Shown piece after piece: positions 31,797-42,840 of a stretch of 64,000 nucleotides of DNA. Made by a program: the position numbers and the translations under genes. Every line of letters starts with the position of its first letter. Within the stretch, counting starts at the first letter, position 1. The notes below the pieces were generated by a model that had not been told where the DNA came from, did not search any database, and saw only the letters and a list, made by a program, of their open reading frames with translations. The DNA is from Aradus depressus (lineage: Eukaryota; Arthropoda; Insecta; Hemiptera; Aradidae), in contig OY759214.1 in assembly GCA_963662175.1 (NCBI GenBank), positions 12,462,001 to 12,526,000 of the forward strand. Reading direction: 5' to 3'.

Positions 31797-32128
31797 AGGG
31801 CGCCAGTAGCTCAGTGGTATGCGTGCTTGCCTTCTGAGCTCAAGATCGTGGGTTCGAAACCCGGCCGAGGCCCTTAGTTTATTTTATCTGGGAGGTAAAA
31901 TAAAATTGAGCACGCCGTCCTTCGGATGGGACGTTAAGCGATGGTATAATGTCAGGTACTCGTTAATGACCTCTGCCCTAGGTGAAAAAGAATTTAGGGT
32001 ATGCAAAATTTAGGACTCCCACTGTAGAGTCGGGCTCATGTTCACCAGAGTGACAAAAGAGCGCTCTGGTAGTAGGCGATATGACCTTGTAGTTAAATCC
32101 CGGGCATGAGTCATAATAACTAACTAAA
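31797..32128 (+). mobile_element. SINE-A, full length
   Basis: From AGAGGGCGCCAGTAGCTCAG through B box GGTTCGAAACCCGGCC and the complete body to GCATGAGTCATAATAACTAA. A few bases are lost in the central block (the text GATGGTATAATGTC lacks CCCGAGCCTG). Confidence 0.88.
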
Positions 32129-32944
32129 TAGGTAGCCGATGCGTTTAAAAAAAAAAATGTATACATATATTAAACAAATATAAATTAATACAATTAAAAA
32201 AATATAAATGAATAAAAAAATAAAAAAGAAGAATAGAAGAAGAAAAGCAGAAAAATAAGAACATCGACAGGCAAGAGTTGGTATATTGGCCTGCATAAAA
32301 CGCCGTCTCATAGCCAGCCTGGGATATTAAAGTCGAGCTGTTAACACCTCCAGTTGGACGGCGTGACAACCGATGTTTTAGTGGGCAACACTCATTCGTC
32401 GTTAAAGACTACCAGCACCAATGAAGTAAGTAGAGGCCTGGGCCTGATGAGAAAGCCTCTTTCAGGAACATCCAATATCCTTTTATTTGATAATCTAATA
32501 AAAGAAGTAACAGGTACTTTAATAACCGACAGTTTCTCTTTTGAATTGAGCAGCCATTACTCATGGTACTCACTGTCAAGGGGAGGTCGGATCCTTCTAC
32601 CCTGATTTAAGCAGACCTAAATGGATTGTGACCCTTCCCTTCTCCCACTGGCGTCCCTTGGGCCGGCTTCAGTCTCATCCTCGGAACTTATAGGGTTATG
32701 AACATGAACCCTTGCATCTCTTTCGGCCTAAAGAAATATTCATGGAAAATACTTCTTACCATCATTGGGGTTTTTCCGATTTTTTGTAATTTGTATTTTA
32801 CAAAACAGAGGGGGCAGGGATATAGCCACCATAATTGATAATAACCATGGTTAGTACACTCTTCACTGACTTAGATCAAGTCAGTCAATTTTTTCACAAT
32901 TTACGTACCATGCGATAAGAATTATTCATAACTAGTGACCGGAT
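32129..32944. other. No identified gene; moderately complex sequence
   Basis: 32340-32700 is less AT-rich and has an 80-codon frame starting GACGGCGTGACAACCG, with no recognisable domain or splice context. It may be part of an unknown transposon. The flanks are A-rich. Confidence 0.4.
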
Positions 32945-35050
32945 TTTTATGCAGTAAAAACTGCCAAAATATGACATAAAACATGCAATTTAAAATTCTG
33001 AAATATGCAGTATAATATATTAAAATATGCTGTTAAACATGTCAAAATATATGTTTTTATGCAGTAAAAACTGCCAAAATATGACATAAAACATGCAATT
33101 TAAAATTCTGAAATATGCAGTATAATATATTAAAATATGCTGTTAAACATGTCAAAATATATGTTTTTATGCAGTAAAAACTGCCAAAATATGACATAAA
33201 ACATGCAATTTAAAATTCTGAAATATGCAGTATAATATATTAAAATATGCTGTTAAACATGTCAAAATATATGTTTTTATGCAGTAAAAACTGCCAAAAT
33301 ATGACATAAAACATGCAATTTAAAATTCTGAAATATGCAGTATAATATATTAAAATATGCTGTTAAACATGTCAAAATATATGTCTTTATGCAGTAAAAA
33401 CTGCCAAAATATGACATAAAACATGCAATTTAAAATTCTGAAATATGCAGTATAATATATTAAAATATGCTGTTAAACATGTCAAAATATATGTCTTTAT
33501 GCAGTAAAAACTGCCAAAATATGACATAAAACATGCAATTTAAAATTCTGAAATATGCAGTATAATATATTAAAATATGCTGTTAAACATGTCAAAATAT
33601 ATGTTTTTATGCAGTAAAAACTGCCAAAATATGACATAAAACATGCAATTTAAAATTCTGAAATATGCAGTATAATATATTAAAATATGCTGTTAAACAT
33701 GTCAAAATATATGTCTTTATGCAGTAAAAACTGCCAAAATATGACATAAAACATGCAATTTAAAATTCTGAAATATGCAGTATAATATATTAAAATATGC
33801 TGTTAAACATGTCAAAATATATGTTTTTATGCAGTAAAAACTGCCAAAATATGACATAAAACATGCAATTTAAAATTCTGAAATATGCAGTATAATATAT
33901 TAAAATATGCTGTTAAACATGTCAAAATATATGTTTTTATGCAGTAAAAACTGCCAAAATATGACATAAAACATGCAATTTAAAATTCTGAAATATGCAG
34001 TATAATATATTAAAATATGCTGTTAAACATGTCAAAATATATGTTTTTATGCAGTAAAAACTGCCAAAATATGACATAAAACATGCAATTTAAAATTCTG
34101 AAATATGCAGTATAATATATTAAAATATGCTGTTAAACATGTCAAAATATATGTCTTTATGCAGTAAAAACTGCCAAAATATGACATAAAACATGCAATT
34201 TAAAATTCTGAAATATGCAGTATAATATATTAAAATATGCTGTTAAACATGTCAAAATATATGTCTTTATGCAGTAAAAACTGCCAAAATATGACATAAA
34301 ACATGCAATTTAAAATTATGAAATATGCAGTATAATATATTAAAATATGCTGTTAAACATGTCAAAATATATGTTTTTATGCAGTAAAAACTGCCAAAAT
34401 ATGACATAAAGCATGCAATTTAAAATTATGAAATATGCAGTATAATATATTAAAATATGCTGTTAAACATGTCAAAATATATGTTTTTATGCAGTAAAAA
34501 CTGCCAAAATATGACATAAAACATGCAATTTAAAATTCTGAAATATGCAGTATAATATATTAAAATATGCTGTTAAACATGTCAAAATATATGTTTTTAT
34601 GCAGTAAAAACTGCCAAAATATGACATAAAACATGCAATTTAAAATTATGAAATATGCAGTATAATATATTAAAATATGCTGTTAAACATGTCAAAATAT
34701 ATGTTTTTATGCAGTAAAAACTGCCAAAATATGACATAAAACATGCAATTTAAAATTATGAAATATGCAGTATAATATATTAAAATATGCTGTTAAACAT
34801 GTCAAAATATATGTTTTTATGCAGTAAAAACTGCCAAAATATGACATAAAACATGCAATTTAAAATTATGAAATATGCAGTATAATATATTAAAATATGC
34901 TGTTAAACATGTCAAAATATATGTTTTTATGCAGTAAAAACTGCCAAAATATGACATAAAACATGCAATTTAAAATTCTGAAATATGCAGTATAATATAT
35001 TAAAATATGCTATTAAACATGTCAAAATATATGTTTTTATGCAGTAAAAA
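32945..35050. repeat. 110-bp satellite array, 19 full copies
   Basis: The unit TTTTATGCAGTAAAAACTGC...GTCAAAATATATG repeats exactly every 110 bp from about 32945, with a partial twentieth copy ending near 35050. Units are almost identical; most differences are TTCTG/TTATG and GTTTTT/GTCTTT. Each unit holds a short hairpin (GCAGT-AAAA-ACTGC). The near identity implies recent homogenisation or expansion. There is no coding capacity across units. Confidence 0.97.
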
Positions 35051-35235
35051 ATTGAAATTAAAAAAAAACAGGGTATTTTTATTAAACAGACACGATTTAT
35101 TATTTTTTTTATATTAACAACATTATACATTAATATGTCCTTAATAATTATTGTGTTAATACAAATTTAGTGAAAAAATTAATAAAGAATATTTAAAGTA
35201 TATAATCTAAGGGGTTAGTTCCGCCAGTAAATATG

Positions 35236-35329
35236 TTACTGTTGTCATACCTTTCGGTGGATACCGTCGTCACTGGCTGCTGGTGCAGCCAGTGACGACG
35301 GTATCCACCGAAAGGTATGACAACAGTAA
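35236..35329. repeat. Perfect hairpin, 45-bp arms, 4-base loop
   Basis: 35236-35280 and 35285-35329 are perfect reverse complements around TGGT. The right arm reads GTGACGA, extra C, GGT / ATCC / ACC, GAAA, matching the hammerhead-like family layout (first core C changed to G). Confidence 0.9.
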
Positions 35330-35519
35330 TATTTAAAGTTTTATTGCAATTAGATTAACAAACAAGTATTTTTCAAGATTTTCTTCCATGAAGTTATGTC
35401 TGCGGTCACTTACAATTCTTTTATACTATGAAAAAGAGCGTTCCACATTCACAGATTTAATGGGCGCAAATTTGAAGGAACTTGAAATTTTTGAGTGCCA
35501 CAAATATTAAATATTATTA

Positions 35520-37060
35520 TCTGTATAAATAAAGCTGAAACGGGGTGTGTTTGTTTGTTTGTTCCAGCATCACGCCCAAACCGCTGGACGGATCTTCATG
35601 AAACTTCACATGTAGCATTCTTTTGAGCCCGATTAAATAATAGGCTATGTGGCGTCCCAAAATTTTGAACGGGAGGGCGGATTGTAAGGGGGCCCTAAGT
35701 ATATAAATAGCGCTAACTCATTAACTAATGGTCGAATTGTCATGAAATTTCACATGTAGTATTTTTAAAAGCCAAAAAGGAAAAAAAGATGTGTGACGTC
35801 CCAAAGTTTTGAACGGGAGGGGGGTTGTGTGGGGGCCTAAGGATAAATATAGAGCTAACTCTTTAACGGTTGGTCGGATTGTCACGAAATTTCACATGTA
35901 GTCTTTTTAAAAGCCAAATAGAAATATAAGGTGTTTGGCGTTCCAAAGTTTTGAACGGGAGGGGGGGTTGTGGGGGGGGCCTGAGTATAAATATAGAGCT
36001 AGCTCATTAACGGTTGGTCGTATTGTCACGAATTTCACATGTAGTAGTAGTAACTATGTATTCGCTGTGGGGTCCGCTGTTGCAAGGCATTTACTACCTG
36101 TGATGCCCAGCGTTCCTAATATCGTACTAGCTGTGGGGTTCGCTGTTGCGAGGCACTTACTAGCTGTGATGCCCAGTGTTCCTAACTACGTACTATCTGT
36201 GGGGTCCGCTGTTGCAACACACTTACTAGCTGTGATGCCCAGCGTTCCTAACTTCGTACTAGCTGTGGGGTCCGCCGTCGCAAGGCACATACTAGCTGTG
36301 ATGCCCAGTGTTCCTAACTACCTACTAAATGTGGGGTCCGCTGTTGCAAGGCACATACTAGCTGTGGTGTTCGCTGTTGCAAGGTACTTAATACCTGTAG
36401 TGCCCAGCGTTCCTAACTTCGTACCAGCTGTGGGGTCCGCCGTTACAAGGCACTTACTAGCTGGAATGCCCAGCGTTCCTACCTACGTACTAGATGTGGG
36501 GTCCGCCGTTGCAAGCTCATTAACAGTTGGTCGTATTGTCACGAATGTCACATGTAGTAGTAGTAACTATGTATTCGCTGTGGGGTCCGCTGTTGCAAGG
36601 CATTTACTACCTGTGATGCCCAGCGTTCCTAATATCGTACTAGCTGTGGGGTCTGCTGTTGCAACACACTAGGCATATACTAGCTGTGGTGCCCAGCGTT
36701 CCTACGTACTAGGTGTGGTGCCCAGCGTTCCTAATTACGTACTACCTGTGGGGTCCGCCGTTGCAAGGCACATACTAGCTGTGGTCACAAGCGTTATTAA
36801 GAACGCACTGGCTAGGATGTCCAGCGGTGCTATGTATTCACTACCTGAGGTTTCCGCCGTTGATAGGCGCATACTAGCTGTGGTGCCCAGGGGTCCTAAA
36901 AACTTACTAGCGTTACTATAGTTGAAGGACTATAAGCCTTATTTCGTATGGATAATGGAAAATTATAACATCATGAATGTACTGTCGAATTGAATAGCCT
37001 TATAGGAGATATTGGGAGAAAAGTCAAGGTTCCCCGGGCAACGCCGGGTATTACTGCTAG
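35520..37060 (+). mobile_element. Non-autonomous Helitron, 1.54 kb
   Basis: The 5' end TCTGTATAAATAAAGCTG is preceded by A. The 3' end CTAG (37057-37060) is followed by T, so the host site is A^T with no target duplication. A hairpin CCCGG-GCAACG-CCGGG (37033-37048) lies 8 bases before CTAG. These are the Helitron hallmarks. No Rep/helicase gene is present. The left part has four repeats of about 143 bp containing CACATGTAG; the right part is a 66-bp minisatellite. Confidence 0.85.
36055..36905 (+). repeat. 66-bp minisatellite inside the Helitron
   Basis: Units of GTGGGGTCCGCTGTTGCAAG, then GTGATGCCCAGCGTTCCTAA, about 66 bp each, with some shortened or fused copies and a re-used AGCTCATTAACAGTTGG block at 36514. 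Because 66 is divisible by three, it keeps one frame open for 245 codons (22-residue repeat with VGSAVARHLLAV); I regard this as a by-product, not a gene. Confidence 0.9.
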
Positions 37061-37905
37061 TATTATAATATGATCAGATGAGCGTTTACTGCTTAGTAGT
37101 TATATATGGACTCTCGATTACACAAAAACAAATAACAATTTCCATTAGAAATAACTTGTTGTACCAATTAGATGAGGATCGTCGGCACAAGTAGAATCCA
37201 ATCCACCCTGAAAGAAGAAATGAAGCAATTTAGAGTTGGAAGGAGTCCTTCCCAAGGACAGAAAAGGGGCCAGAATGGAAAGTTAGATGGTGATTTGGGA
37301 GGATGAGAGTGGATGTTATCAAGTGTTGTCATGGAGAGGAAGCTGCTTGTGTATCTTGGAGGAAGACCAGAGACAAGATTTACATTCATTAGTGGAGTCT
37401 GGTGAATTGGACAACAGACCAATGTGTCTTGGCGACGGACTTCCAGAGTGGCATTCAAAGATAAAGGACTAAAGGATATCAGCTCTTCCTTAATATAAAC
37501 ATTATTTCCTGAAAATATTTTCATGACAACGAAAAAATATATGGCCATTACAGTACTCCCTTCTCTTACAGATAACTCTCTCTCCCTCCCCAAAATCATT
37601 TCATACTGGCTATACCGGTTATATGAAAGTGATGAGTTAATGTAAGCGGTATTTTTTTGTTTCAAAGTAGTGTAATTTTGAGAGTGTCTTTCTTATATTC
37701 AATAATGGCAGTATGAAATAATTTTGAGAAGAGAAAGGAGAAGAGAGAAGTGATCTGTAAACGTGATAGGTATATAAGAAAGTCCTCTCTAAATGTGAAC
37801 CCCCTAAAAATGATACCTGTAGATTATCAGTCAAACCAGACCAAGAATAGGGGAGATTAGGAGGGGGGATTAACACAAAATCCCTAATAACTGGAGTTGT
37901 ATGTA
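37061..37905. other. No identified gene
   Basis: Low-complexity and dispersed-repeat sequence. TTTCATACTGGCTATA near 37599 recurs at 46980 and 51304 (TTTCCTACTGGCATTA), so part belongs to another interspersed repeat. Frames on both strands are short and unlike known domains. Confidence 0.4.
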
Positions 37906-37917
37906 ATGTAAACATAA

Positions 37918-38175
37918 CAACTTCTAAGTTGAGGAACGCGGACATATTGTGGAAACTTGTAATAAATAAATAAAACAAACTTATTTTTGAAGTATTGTCT
38001 ATTCCACTAAATATATAAATATATATAACTACCGGTTTCGGCCTTACTCCATCGTCAGGTCTAGTTATGAACTCATTTTTCTGACGATGGTGTAAGGCCG
38101 ACACCGGTAGTTATATATATTTATATCTTTAGTGGAATGGACAATATTTCAAAAATAAGTTTGTTTTATTTATTT
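37918..38175. mobile_element. Foldback element with 12-bp TSD and two hammerhead-like cores
   Basis: Flanked by ATGTAAACATAA at 37906-37917 and 38176-38187. Inverted arms run about 37970-38070 and 38078-38170 (ACAAACTTATTTTTGAA against TTTCAAAAATAAGTTTG). The minus core 38031-38058 reads CTGACGA, extra T, GG..CC, GAAA, palindrome ACCGGT. The plus core from 38081 has GACA for GAAA. The leading segment TAAGTTGAGGAACGCGGAC recurs at 43290. Confidence 0.72.
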
Positions 38176-38238
38176 ATGTAAACATAAGGTCACCATGTCA
38201 ACCAGTGATTAAACTAAGTTAATATATGAGTAGGTGAT

Positions 38239-38564
38239 GGTATGCGTGCTTGACTTCTGAGCTCAAGGTCGTGGGTTCGTAGCCCGACCGAGGCCCTTAG
38301 TTTATTTTATCTGGGAGGTAAAATAAACTTAAGCACGCCGTCCTTCGGATGGGACGTTAAGCGATGGTCCCGAGCCTGTACGATGTCAGGTACTCGTTAA
38401 AGACCCCTACCCTAGATGAATAAAAATTTAGGGTAGGCAAAATTTAGGACTCCCACAGTAGAGTCGGGCTCATGTCCACCAGAGTGACGAAAGAGCGCTC
38501 TGGTAGTAGGCGATATGACCTCGTAGTTAAAGCCCGGGCATGAGTCATGAAACCTAACCTAACC
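38239..38564 (+). mobile_element. SINE-A with 14-bp TSD, 5' truncated
   Basis: TATGAGTAGGTGAT occurs at 38225-38238 and again at 38565-38578. The SINE between them starts at GGTATGCGTGC (first 20 bases of the head missing) and ends GTCATGAAACCTAACCTAACC. It landed in the end of the MITE at 38566, so the exact insertion is visible. Confidence 0.9.
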
Positions 38565-38565
38565 T

Positions 38566-38826
38566 ATGAGTAGGTGATTTCCAAAACCAGCCATTTGTCC
38601 GTAAACAACTTTTGGGATAATCACCAAAAACTGATAACAATTAACCGTTTTAAGTTGAAGTTCCGATTTTTTTTTTCATGGATGGGTAATAACTTTATCT
38701 CTCATCTTGCAAACGTTGCCAAATATATTGTGGCTAGAAAATTTGCTATTTTTTATTTAAGTTTTCTAATAGCTACTTTTGGCACTCAACATGAGAAATG
38801 GCTGGTTTTGGAAATCACCTACTCAT
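38566..38826. mobile_element. MITE, 261 bp, about 31-bp TIRs
   Basis: Ends ATGAGTAGGTGATTTCCAAA and its inverse TTTGGAAATCACCTACTCAT (right end at 38826, one or two mismatches inside). TA at both junctions fits a Tc1/mariner-type insertion. The SINE at 38239 duplicated its first 13 bases. Confidence 0.82.
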
Positions 38827-38869
38827 ATAAAGAATAAATATAAAAAGAACGTATTTAGAGAAACAAAAT

Positions 38870-39190
38870 TACATAAAGATTCCATTTAAGGAGCAATTGG
38901 AATTTTTATCTCCCCAACTATATGGAGTATAGGGGAAGTTATGTAATCTGCCAAAAACTCTAGATTCCAAATATGAAAAAAAAAAAAAAAAATTCTGTAC
39001 GTCTGTGAACACGATAACTCCTGATAGAATGAATCTATCGACATGAAATTTTATATGTGAATCCAAAACCCATCTACCGACGACACCTGTTAGTTTTCAG
39101 CCAAATCGACCAAAAGAAAATAGGGGATTCGAGTGGAGCCTCAACATAAAAACTCTAATAACTGCCGATAGAATGAATAGTTAGTTATTA
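38870..39190. repeat. R1 copy
   Basis: Begins with the inverse left-end text GGGGAAGTTATGTAATCTGC and runs through GAATCTATCGACATGAAATT and CTAATAACTGCCGATAGAAT. Confidence 0.6.
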
Positions 39191-39528
39191 TGACTCGTTA
39201 TTTATTTGAAAATTCATTTTATTATTATCAACATCATTACAAATAAATCTAACAAATTGGCATATCCCTTGTGTGGAAAAATAAATTCATTTAATTTTAT
39301 TTTCATATTATCAAATTTATTTTTACTAACAGAAGAAAATTAAAACATATGATTGGATATGGTAGATGTAGTGGAAAATCTCCTGTGTCTTAAAGGTCAG
39401 AAGCTGCTATCTGAACCACATCAAGGCACTGTCCTATGGTAAGGGCCCCTTATCCAGAAATTATAATAATAATGCACAAAATGGGAGGGTGGGTACGGGG
39501 TAAGGTAGGTAAGGTTAGATTAGGTTTT

Positions 39529-39847
39529 ATGACTCATGCCCGGGCTTTAACTACGAGGTCATATCGCCTACTACCAGAGCGCTCTTTCGTCACTCTGGTG
39601 GACATGAGCCCGACTCTATAGTGGGAGTCCTAACTTTTGCCTCCCCTGAATGTTTTTATTCACCCAGGGCAGGGGTCTTTAACGAATACCTGACATCGTA
39701 CATGTTCGGGACCATCGCTTAACGTCCCATCCAAAGGATGGCGTGCTTAAGTTCATTTTACTTCCCAGATAAAATTAACTAAGGTTTCGAACCCACAATC
39801 TTTAGTTCAGAAGGCAAGCACGTATACCACTGAGCTACCGGCGCCCT
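39529..39847 (-). mobile_element. SINE-A, nearly full length
   Basis: From ATGACTCATGCCCGGGC to GAGCTACCGGCGCCCTCG, reverse strand. The tail side (left) reads AAGGTTAGATTAGGTTTTAT, i.e. (CCTAA)-like on the SINE strand. The same left flank, CACAAAATGGGAGGGTGGGT, precedes the copy at 52046. Confidence 0.88.
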
Positions 39848-40240
39848 CGACAGATTCGATACAAAATTTCATGCGTGAACTCAAAACCCCATAAGGACGA
39901 CAGTTATTAATAACACGGGGGAACCAACTAAAAAACCCTAATAACTACCGATGTAATGAATGTATCGGCATGAAATTTCATATTTAAAGTCAAAACCCAA
40001 TAGGGTTTTCGCAGGACATGAACTATCAAATCTAAGCGATATCGGCAGAAGGGAAGAGGAAATCAGGGGAGGGGGCGCAATTCGAAAAACCTATGAACTC
40101 TGTAATGAATTTATTTACACAATATTTAGGAATCCCTATGTAAGTCAACTGTTGAATATTAGCGCAAACGAAAAGTTAATTGATTAATTCATTCTGGGGA
40201 AGTACATTGCCGGTGATACACCGCGGATTTTTTTTCACTC
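39848..40240. repeat. R1 copy
   Basis: Monomers with CCCATAAGGACGACAGTTAT, CTAATAACTACCGATGTAAT and the end unit GGGGAAGTACATTGCCGGTG. It abuts a SINE-A head on its left. Confidence 0.6.
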
Positions 40241-40249
40241 GTAATTTTG

Positions 40250-40725
40250 TATTGTGGGGGCGGAGAAGGGAAGTTATCTCGAGAGGTGGGAGGAGTGACG
40301 ATCTATGAGGAGATCCCGCCCTGAGCTACAACAACCAAGGAGAAGGAACTATCCTATGACGACACTAACGGGCTACACAGAGCCACACACAGCTGGGAGT
40401 GAGGAGGGGAGGGAGTGATGGAGGGAGGGAGGGAGAGAGGGGAGGGATGGAGATGGAGGGATCCCCCACCCGTGACGTCACATCGCTACCAACACTCCCG
40501 GGGTCATTGCCCCTGCCAGAGTGGTGTTCAGAGTGTGCCGCTCGCTCGCCTCTCTACCTACGTCCCGTGTGTGTATATGTGTGTGATAGTGCCGGCATCC
40601 CCTTCCAACAGAACAACCCTTTCCGAATCTGTGCTCTCTTCCATCCCTTGTGAATTATATAATTTCATCAGCTACATCACTCACCTCTAATTGCATGGGA
40701 TAAGTCAACAGAACCGGACAAAATG
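40250..40725 (+). promoter_or_regulatory. GC-rich island with CRE: candidate promoter and 5' exon
   Basis: In a strongly AT-rich region this stretch is purine-rich (GGAGGGAGGGAGGGAGAGAG) then balanced and CpG-containing. A perfect CRE, TGACGTCA, is at 40473-40480, and an initiator-like TTCAGAG lies 50 bases downstream at 40528-40534. The following sequence ends at a good donor, AAAAT|GTAAGA (40725). It looks like a promoter with a non-coding first exon of a gene to the right, but no linked coding exon is proven. Confidence 0.35.
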
Positions 40726-41523
40726 TAAGATTATCATTAAAAAAAATAATTTTTTTTGCTCTATACTATAGCAATTTTCAATACAAATTAATGCCCTTTC
40801 TTATAATTTTTGCAAAAAAAAAAATAAATAAATAAAAATTTTAACATAAATTCCTCAGCATATTGGCAGGCACTCTCCTCTTTTTAATTATTTTTCGAGC
40901 AGTTATTACTGTTATTTTATTTTTGCATTTTATCTGCAGAACTATCTGTGACCCTATGAGAAATATTTAAATTAATTTTGCGAACCAAATGGATGTAAAC
41001 AATAAAATATTTCTTTCAAAATTGTGTTATTTATTACTTTCAAAGACAATGTACTTATGTATATTTTCATACAATCGGTATCTTTGCATTATTTTTGTTT
41101 AAATATAAATTGTCTTTTACAAAGAATTCGAATTTAAACGTCATATTACTCACTTCCGGGTCTTTACTTTTATCCTGCAGGAGTGGCTTCACTATTATTA
41201 ACGTATTCCATGTATTGAATATTTTTTCATTTCATTTTGGAAAAATGATATACAAATATTTGCTGTTGGGCTTATAGCGAACGCTGCCATTTATTTTGTT
41301 CCTTTTTTATTTATTTATTCATCCTGTATTAATTAAATTGTTTACTAAACAATTATCTGATAGGACCAAAATTTTATACACACTCTAAACTGTAATGTTT
41401 TAATATAAATATTTAACTACATAACAAAATATCTGGAACACAGTTGTATGTCATTTTTCGAGGTGGATAGCCAAAAATATTTCAGGTTGATAGTAATTCT
41501 ATTTTCTAGTTAATTAGTTGTTT
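40726..41523. other. AT-rich, nothing recognised
   Basis: No repeat end, RNA gene or plausible exon seen in about 800 bp. Confidence 0.5.
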
Positions 41524-41702
41524 TGGCTCATGCCCGGGCTTTAACGACGAGTTCATATCGCCTACTAGCAGAGCGCTCTTTCATCGCTCTAGTGGGCATG
41601 AGCCCGACTCTACTATGGGAATCCTAAATTTTGCCAACCTAGTTTTATTCATCTATTTATATTTCTTTGGGTCTTTAACGAGTATATGACATCGCACAAG
41701 AT
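41524..41702 (-). mobile_element. SINE-A fragment
   Basis: Reverse strand: 3' half from GGCTCATGCCCGGGCTTTAA to CTTTAACGAGTATATGACAT. It shares the altered TATTTATATTTCTTTGGGTC with the copy at 27527, so the two form a subfamily. Confidence 0.8.
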
Positions 41703-42230
41703 CCTATGCCCCTATGTCTATAATAAAATCGAAAATAATAAAAATAAACCAAAAAATTAAGCCCTTATCCTGATCTAAAAATGTATTCCCTAATTTAGGG
41801 TATTAAAGGGGTTAAAAAAAGAAAAATCCAGATTCAAATATTTAGATGTTTAATTTCAGCAAAGTTTTACTGAGAAATTTACTCTCATTATTATTATTAT
41901 TTTTGAAGGAATTTTCAAGTGAACTACATATACTATTTTGAAAAGGTGCCCCATACTTTTAAAAAATTTAGTGTGATGTAATAATGAGTTTTTTTTTAAG
42001 ACTACAAACGCCATTACCTCCATTATATTGAGGAAATTTTCTCATAGTTCCAGGTTTATATTTGATTAAAAGTATAAAAATGGATGTTGAATGAAACAGG
42101 AATCGTAGAATAGGAAATAGGGAGTTCCGTTCCTCCTGCTTTCTTGGAATGCAAGCCCTCAATACACTGGAGGCAGGCGCCTCCAATCAAAAGCCACAAA
42201 AAATAATGGGGCTCATAAAAAAAAAATAAG

Positions 42231-42424
42231 ACTCATGGCCAGGCTTTAACTATTAGGTCATATTGCCTGCTTGGAACCATCGCTACATTTCCCGTCGGAA
42301 GTGCAGCGTGCTCAAAGTTTTTTCACATCCCAGATAAAAAACCTATGGGCCTCGACCGGGTTTCGAACCCGCGTTCTTGAGCACAGTAGGATAGCACGCT
42401 ATCCCTGAGCTACAGTGCTTCCTC
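42231..42424 (-). mobile_element. SINE-A, internally deleted
   Basis: Reverse strand: ACTCATGGCCAGGCTTTAAC is joined to GGAACCATCGC, then the tRNA-like head GAGCTACAGTGCTTCC. Confidence 0.75.
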
Positions 42425-42610
42425 ATGTATTATAATAATTCAAAATTATTTTATGTAATAAAATGTTATACTATATATATTTTTATATAATATATAAAAA
42501 GACATATACATAGACATATTATGTCTATATATATATATATTTGTTTTCAAATGAATTCCCAAAGCATAGAGTTGTTCTTGCATAAGTTACAATACAGAAT
42601 TAAATAAAAA

Positions 42611-42840
42611 GCGCGAGCACTGGTTCCTCAGAGTTGTTTATTGAGCTCAGAATGGCGGGTTCGAAACCCGGCCGCCTTACGGATGGGACATTAAGCGATG
42701 ATCCCGAGCCTGTATCAGGTACTCGTTAAACAACTCTACCCTAGGTAACTAAACCCAAGTACCACAGTGGAATCGGGCTCATGTCTATCAGAGCGATGAA
42801 GGAGCGCTGTGGTAGTAGGCGATATGACCTCGTCCGAGCA
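42611..42840 (+). mobile_element. SINE-A, decayed
   Basis: Plus strand: B box GGTTCGAAACCCGGCC, GATGGGACATTAAGCGATG, then GAGCGCTGTGGTAGTAGGC. The A box region is changed. Confidence 0.75.

Noticed and set aside
35935..36921. 245-codon repetitive frame (VGSAVARHLLAV repeats) as a protein
   Set aside because: It comes from a 66-bp minisatellite inside a Helitron; a unit divisible by three keeps a frame open without selection, and the frame starts and ends inside the element.
37168..38104. Minus-strand frames of 155 and 165 codons
   Set aside because: No domain is recognised; the segment includes a foldback element and a dispersed repeat also seen near 46980 and 51300.
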